Assembly: GCA_011316305.1 (NCBI GenBank)
Contig: SAUG01000087.1
Coordinates: 293,478-357,477 of the forward strand
Reading direction: 5' to 3'
From: Rusavskia elegans
Lineage: Eukaryota > Ascomycota > Lecanoromycetes > Teloschistales > Teloschistaceae
Length of the DNA: 64,000 nucleotides
Position 1 is the stretch's first letter, and every line of letters begins with the position of its first letter. Below the pieces are notes generated by a model that was given only the letters and a program-made list of their open reading frames with translations, was not told the origin of the DNA and made no database searches. Position numbers and translations under genes: made by a program. Positions 61,701 through 64,000 of the stretch are shown in pieces.

Positions 61701-64000
61701 GAAAGTAAAACTATAAAAGGGTTTTATTAATAGCTATAGATCTTTAAAATTATATAGTCTATTCGGTTTTAACTATCTATAATTCTAAAAATAAATCACG
61801 TTATATTACTATATACTATTCCAGCAAGACTTTATAGACCTTTAACTACTAATTAGAAGATTTTAATAATATTAAAATATTTTATCTATAGAATTACCGT
61901 ATATACCTATACTAATATACCGAGATATTTAGTTATTAATATTCGGTTAAAGAGAAAATTTAGCTTTTAATAGTCGTTCTATAAAATATTATTTATACTA
62001 ATTATAATTTAGGCCTATTTATTTCCCGTCGTATTATTATCTCTTTATAAAATATTTAATAATATAAACTTGGCTATTTAAAGAAATCTAGTTTCCTACC
62101 GATATATAATAATAAGAGATATCGAAGGTTAAAATAATATTTAGATTAAACTATCCGATTCGGCGTACTAGTAGAATATTTATTTCGATTCTAATTTCTT
62201 TTTCAACCAGTAGATATTAGATAAAGATATTTAGAAGGCGGTTTACGCCTATTATTTTATAAAATAGCGATTTAGTATTTATATTCCTGCCGATATAACC
62301 CGCCTTTCTATTAGAAAAGAAGGATTTAATTTAATCGAAATAGAATAGAACGTAATAAATAAAGTTAGTCGATATTATAGAAAAACGTTTCGGAACTATA
62401 TAATTTTATTATTAGAAATACTTCTAAAATATTTTTATAACTATAATAACTGGCTATATTAATAAAAATAAATATTAGATATTTAGACCTAGTAATCTAA
62501 AAAATAATATACTTTTAATAATATATAAAATCTATTAAAATTATAATTATTCTATATAATATTTTATATACTAAATATATATCTATAGATTTCCAGTTCT
62601 TTAAAATATACGATATTTTCTAATAGTCCTAATTAACTATATATTCTTTATTAGAAGTATTAATCTCTTTATATAGAAAATATATAGTTAGATAACTACT
62701 TTCGGTTAATTTAGATTCTATTAAAACGGAAATCGTATAGTAAAACTATACTTTTAAATTCGATTAGTAAATAAATTTCGGCCGCCTTTTATAGTATTTT
62801 AAATACTACTAATTAGATTTTAAGATCGCCTTTTTATTCTACTATTATAATTTCTTTAATAAACTGTTAAAACAGTCTTTTTAAAAAAATTAGTTCGGTT
62901 ATTTTTTATAGGTTCCGGATTTTACGGAATAATACGTTTAGAGTAATAGTAATTTAGTATTTAATTTCTATAAAATATATAGAAACGCGGGTATATTTAG
63001 ATAATACTAGATAGAATATTATTAAAATCTATTTTTATATTTTTAAAATCTATATATAGTTTTCCCGACTTTAAATTAATACGGAACTTTACTGCCGATA
63101 TTATTTCGCTTTACTAGAAAAGGTTTTAAAGACCTAGTTTTCTTTACGATAAGTTTATAATATCCGGGAAACGTAGTATTAGATATCTTTTTAGATACTA
63201 TATTTTACTCTAATCTAGTAAAGAAATACATCGAGTTATTTAAAATTTAAATCCACGCGTATTTATTATAGCGTTATTCTGTCGGTTTAGATAGTAGTAT
63301 TACTAAAGAAAAAGAAGATCCTTTTATTCTTTTATCTAAATCGGAAGTATAGACTTTAAAATCTATTATATTAGTAATTCCGTCGATTATAGCTAATAGC
63401 TAAAAGTTAATAGTACTACCGGTATTTATTTTCCGTATTAATAATTAACGATAGAATATTTTTATAAACTAAAAAAAATAGCTAAAAATCTCTAGAATTA
63501 GTATTAATAAAGCTAATAGATTAACTATTATAATATTAGTATCGGCGTTTTTCTATTCCGAGATTCTACTATATTTAAAATTTATATTTAGCTATATAAT
63601 ATAAATTATTGAATAATATAGATTATTTTAGATAATTAATATTCTATTCTATAAATCTATATCTAATAGCTTAATATTAAAAAAAATATTTAAAAAAATA
63701 TATTCTATTATATTATTCTATATATCTAACCGTTCGTAAAATCGAAGAATAAACTTTTATAATATAGTAACTACTATTCTAAAATAGCGAATTCGTATTC
63801 GAAAAAAAATAGCTTTCTATTTTAAATCTACTATAACTACTGTTTATAAACCGTCGGTATTAGTTTAATAGCTAGGAAGAAGCTAGAGTAAAAATACCTT
63901 AGGGGCAAGTACCCGTTCTTGAACAAAACGTTGTATTAACTTGAAATCTATAAGAAATTAAATTAATATTATTAAAAACATTATATCGATTTTAAATCTA
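58781..64000. other. Long RIPped tract, probably one or more dead elements, unidentified
   Basis: Strong RIP signature throughout. Plus-strand frames at about 61080-61300 (RIIVALAVELVYKVN), 62240-62330 and 63090-63300 (FTRKGFKDLVFFTISL) read smoothly once TAA/TAG are ignored, suggesting one or more old proteins, but I could not assign a family. A 9-bp inverted repeat (ACGTAGATT/AATCTACGT) lies at 58877-58901. CA/TG return in the last 100 bases (63890-63990), hinting at a boundary near the window end. Confidence 0.4.

Noticed and set aside
1..64000. Mitochondrial DNA or an AT-rich bacterial/viral origin
   Set aside because: The AT-richness is patchy and follows transposon borders, with CA/TG depletion and intact spliced nuclear genes in normal-composition islands; RIP explains it. 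No CRISPR-like array or rRNA gene was seen.

Overview
The window looks like a repeat-rich, probably subtelomeric or otherwise heterochromatic, segment of a filamentous ascomycete genome (Pezizomycotina; an Aspergillus/Penicillium-like fungus is my guess, not shown). The evidence is short 55-85 bp introns with fungal GCTAAC/GCTGAC-type branch sites, fungal protein families, and pervasive repeat-induced point mutation (RIP). In most of the window nearly every CpA/TpG is gone while CpG and CpT persist. Conserved transposon frames are full of TAA/TAG where CAA, CAG or TGG belong, and Cys/His are changed to Tyr. This is RIP-style C-to-T mutation, not CpG deamination.

Layout. 1-1454: end of a RIP-killed Copia element. 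1455-3734: AT-rich repeats and a broken gene of unknown function (2175-3467). 3735-9780: the only gene island, with three intact genes: an intron-containing DUF3445/HRQ-type haem-oxygenase-like protein (minus), a divergently transcribed small SET-domain protein (plus), and a five-exon MFS monocarboxylate-type transporter (minus). The island is followed by a C-terminal gene fragment with an in-frame TAG (9245-9724). 9780-12400: a RIP-destroyed piggyBac-family transposase (minus). 12825-23167: a Gypsy chromovirus carrying a tRNA-like insert, a complete second LTR element (16112-19466) and a 160-bp hAT-like MITE. 23838-26300: a RIP-destroyed AAA ATPase (DUF7025 type). 28400-29541: a mildly RIPped alpha/beta-hydrolase domain of the kind heading fungal NLR-like proteins. 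30909-36513 and 41084-47522: two more copies of the same Copia family in opposite orientations. 47523-54378: a second Gypsy element riddled with insertions. 54379-64000: further RIPped repeats, a solo LTR and more MITEs.

The most distinctive signal is a family of small hAT-like elements (terminal TAGACTGGCC / GGCCAGTCTA, 8-bp target duplications). There are ten copies, two of them nested pairs, recognisable because target duplications still match across each copy. Very short inserts (160-bp MITE, 115-bp tRNA-like unit) are almost free of RIP while everything around them is saturated, fitting either recent insertion or a minimum length for RIP.

The three intact genes are neighbours with compact spacing and could be a small metabolic or detoxification set (haem enzyme, possible methyltransferase/regulator, transporter), but no backbone biosynthetic enzyme is present. 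All exon joins were derived by reading splice sites and reading frames by eye. Relic identifications rest on recognised motif strings, not on database searches.
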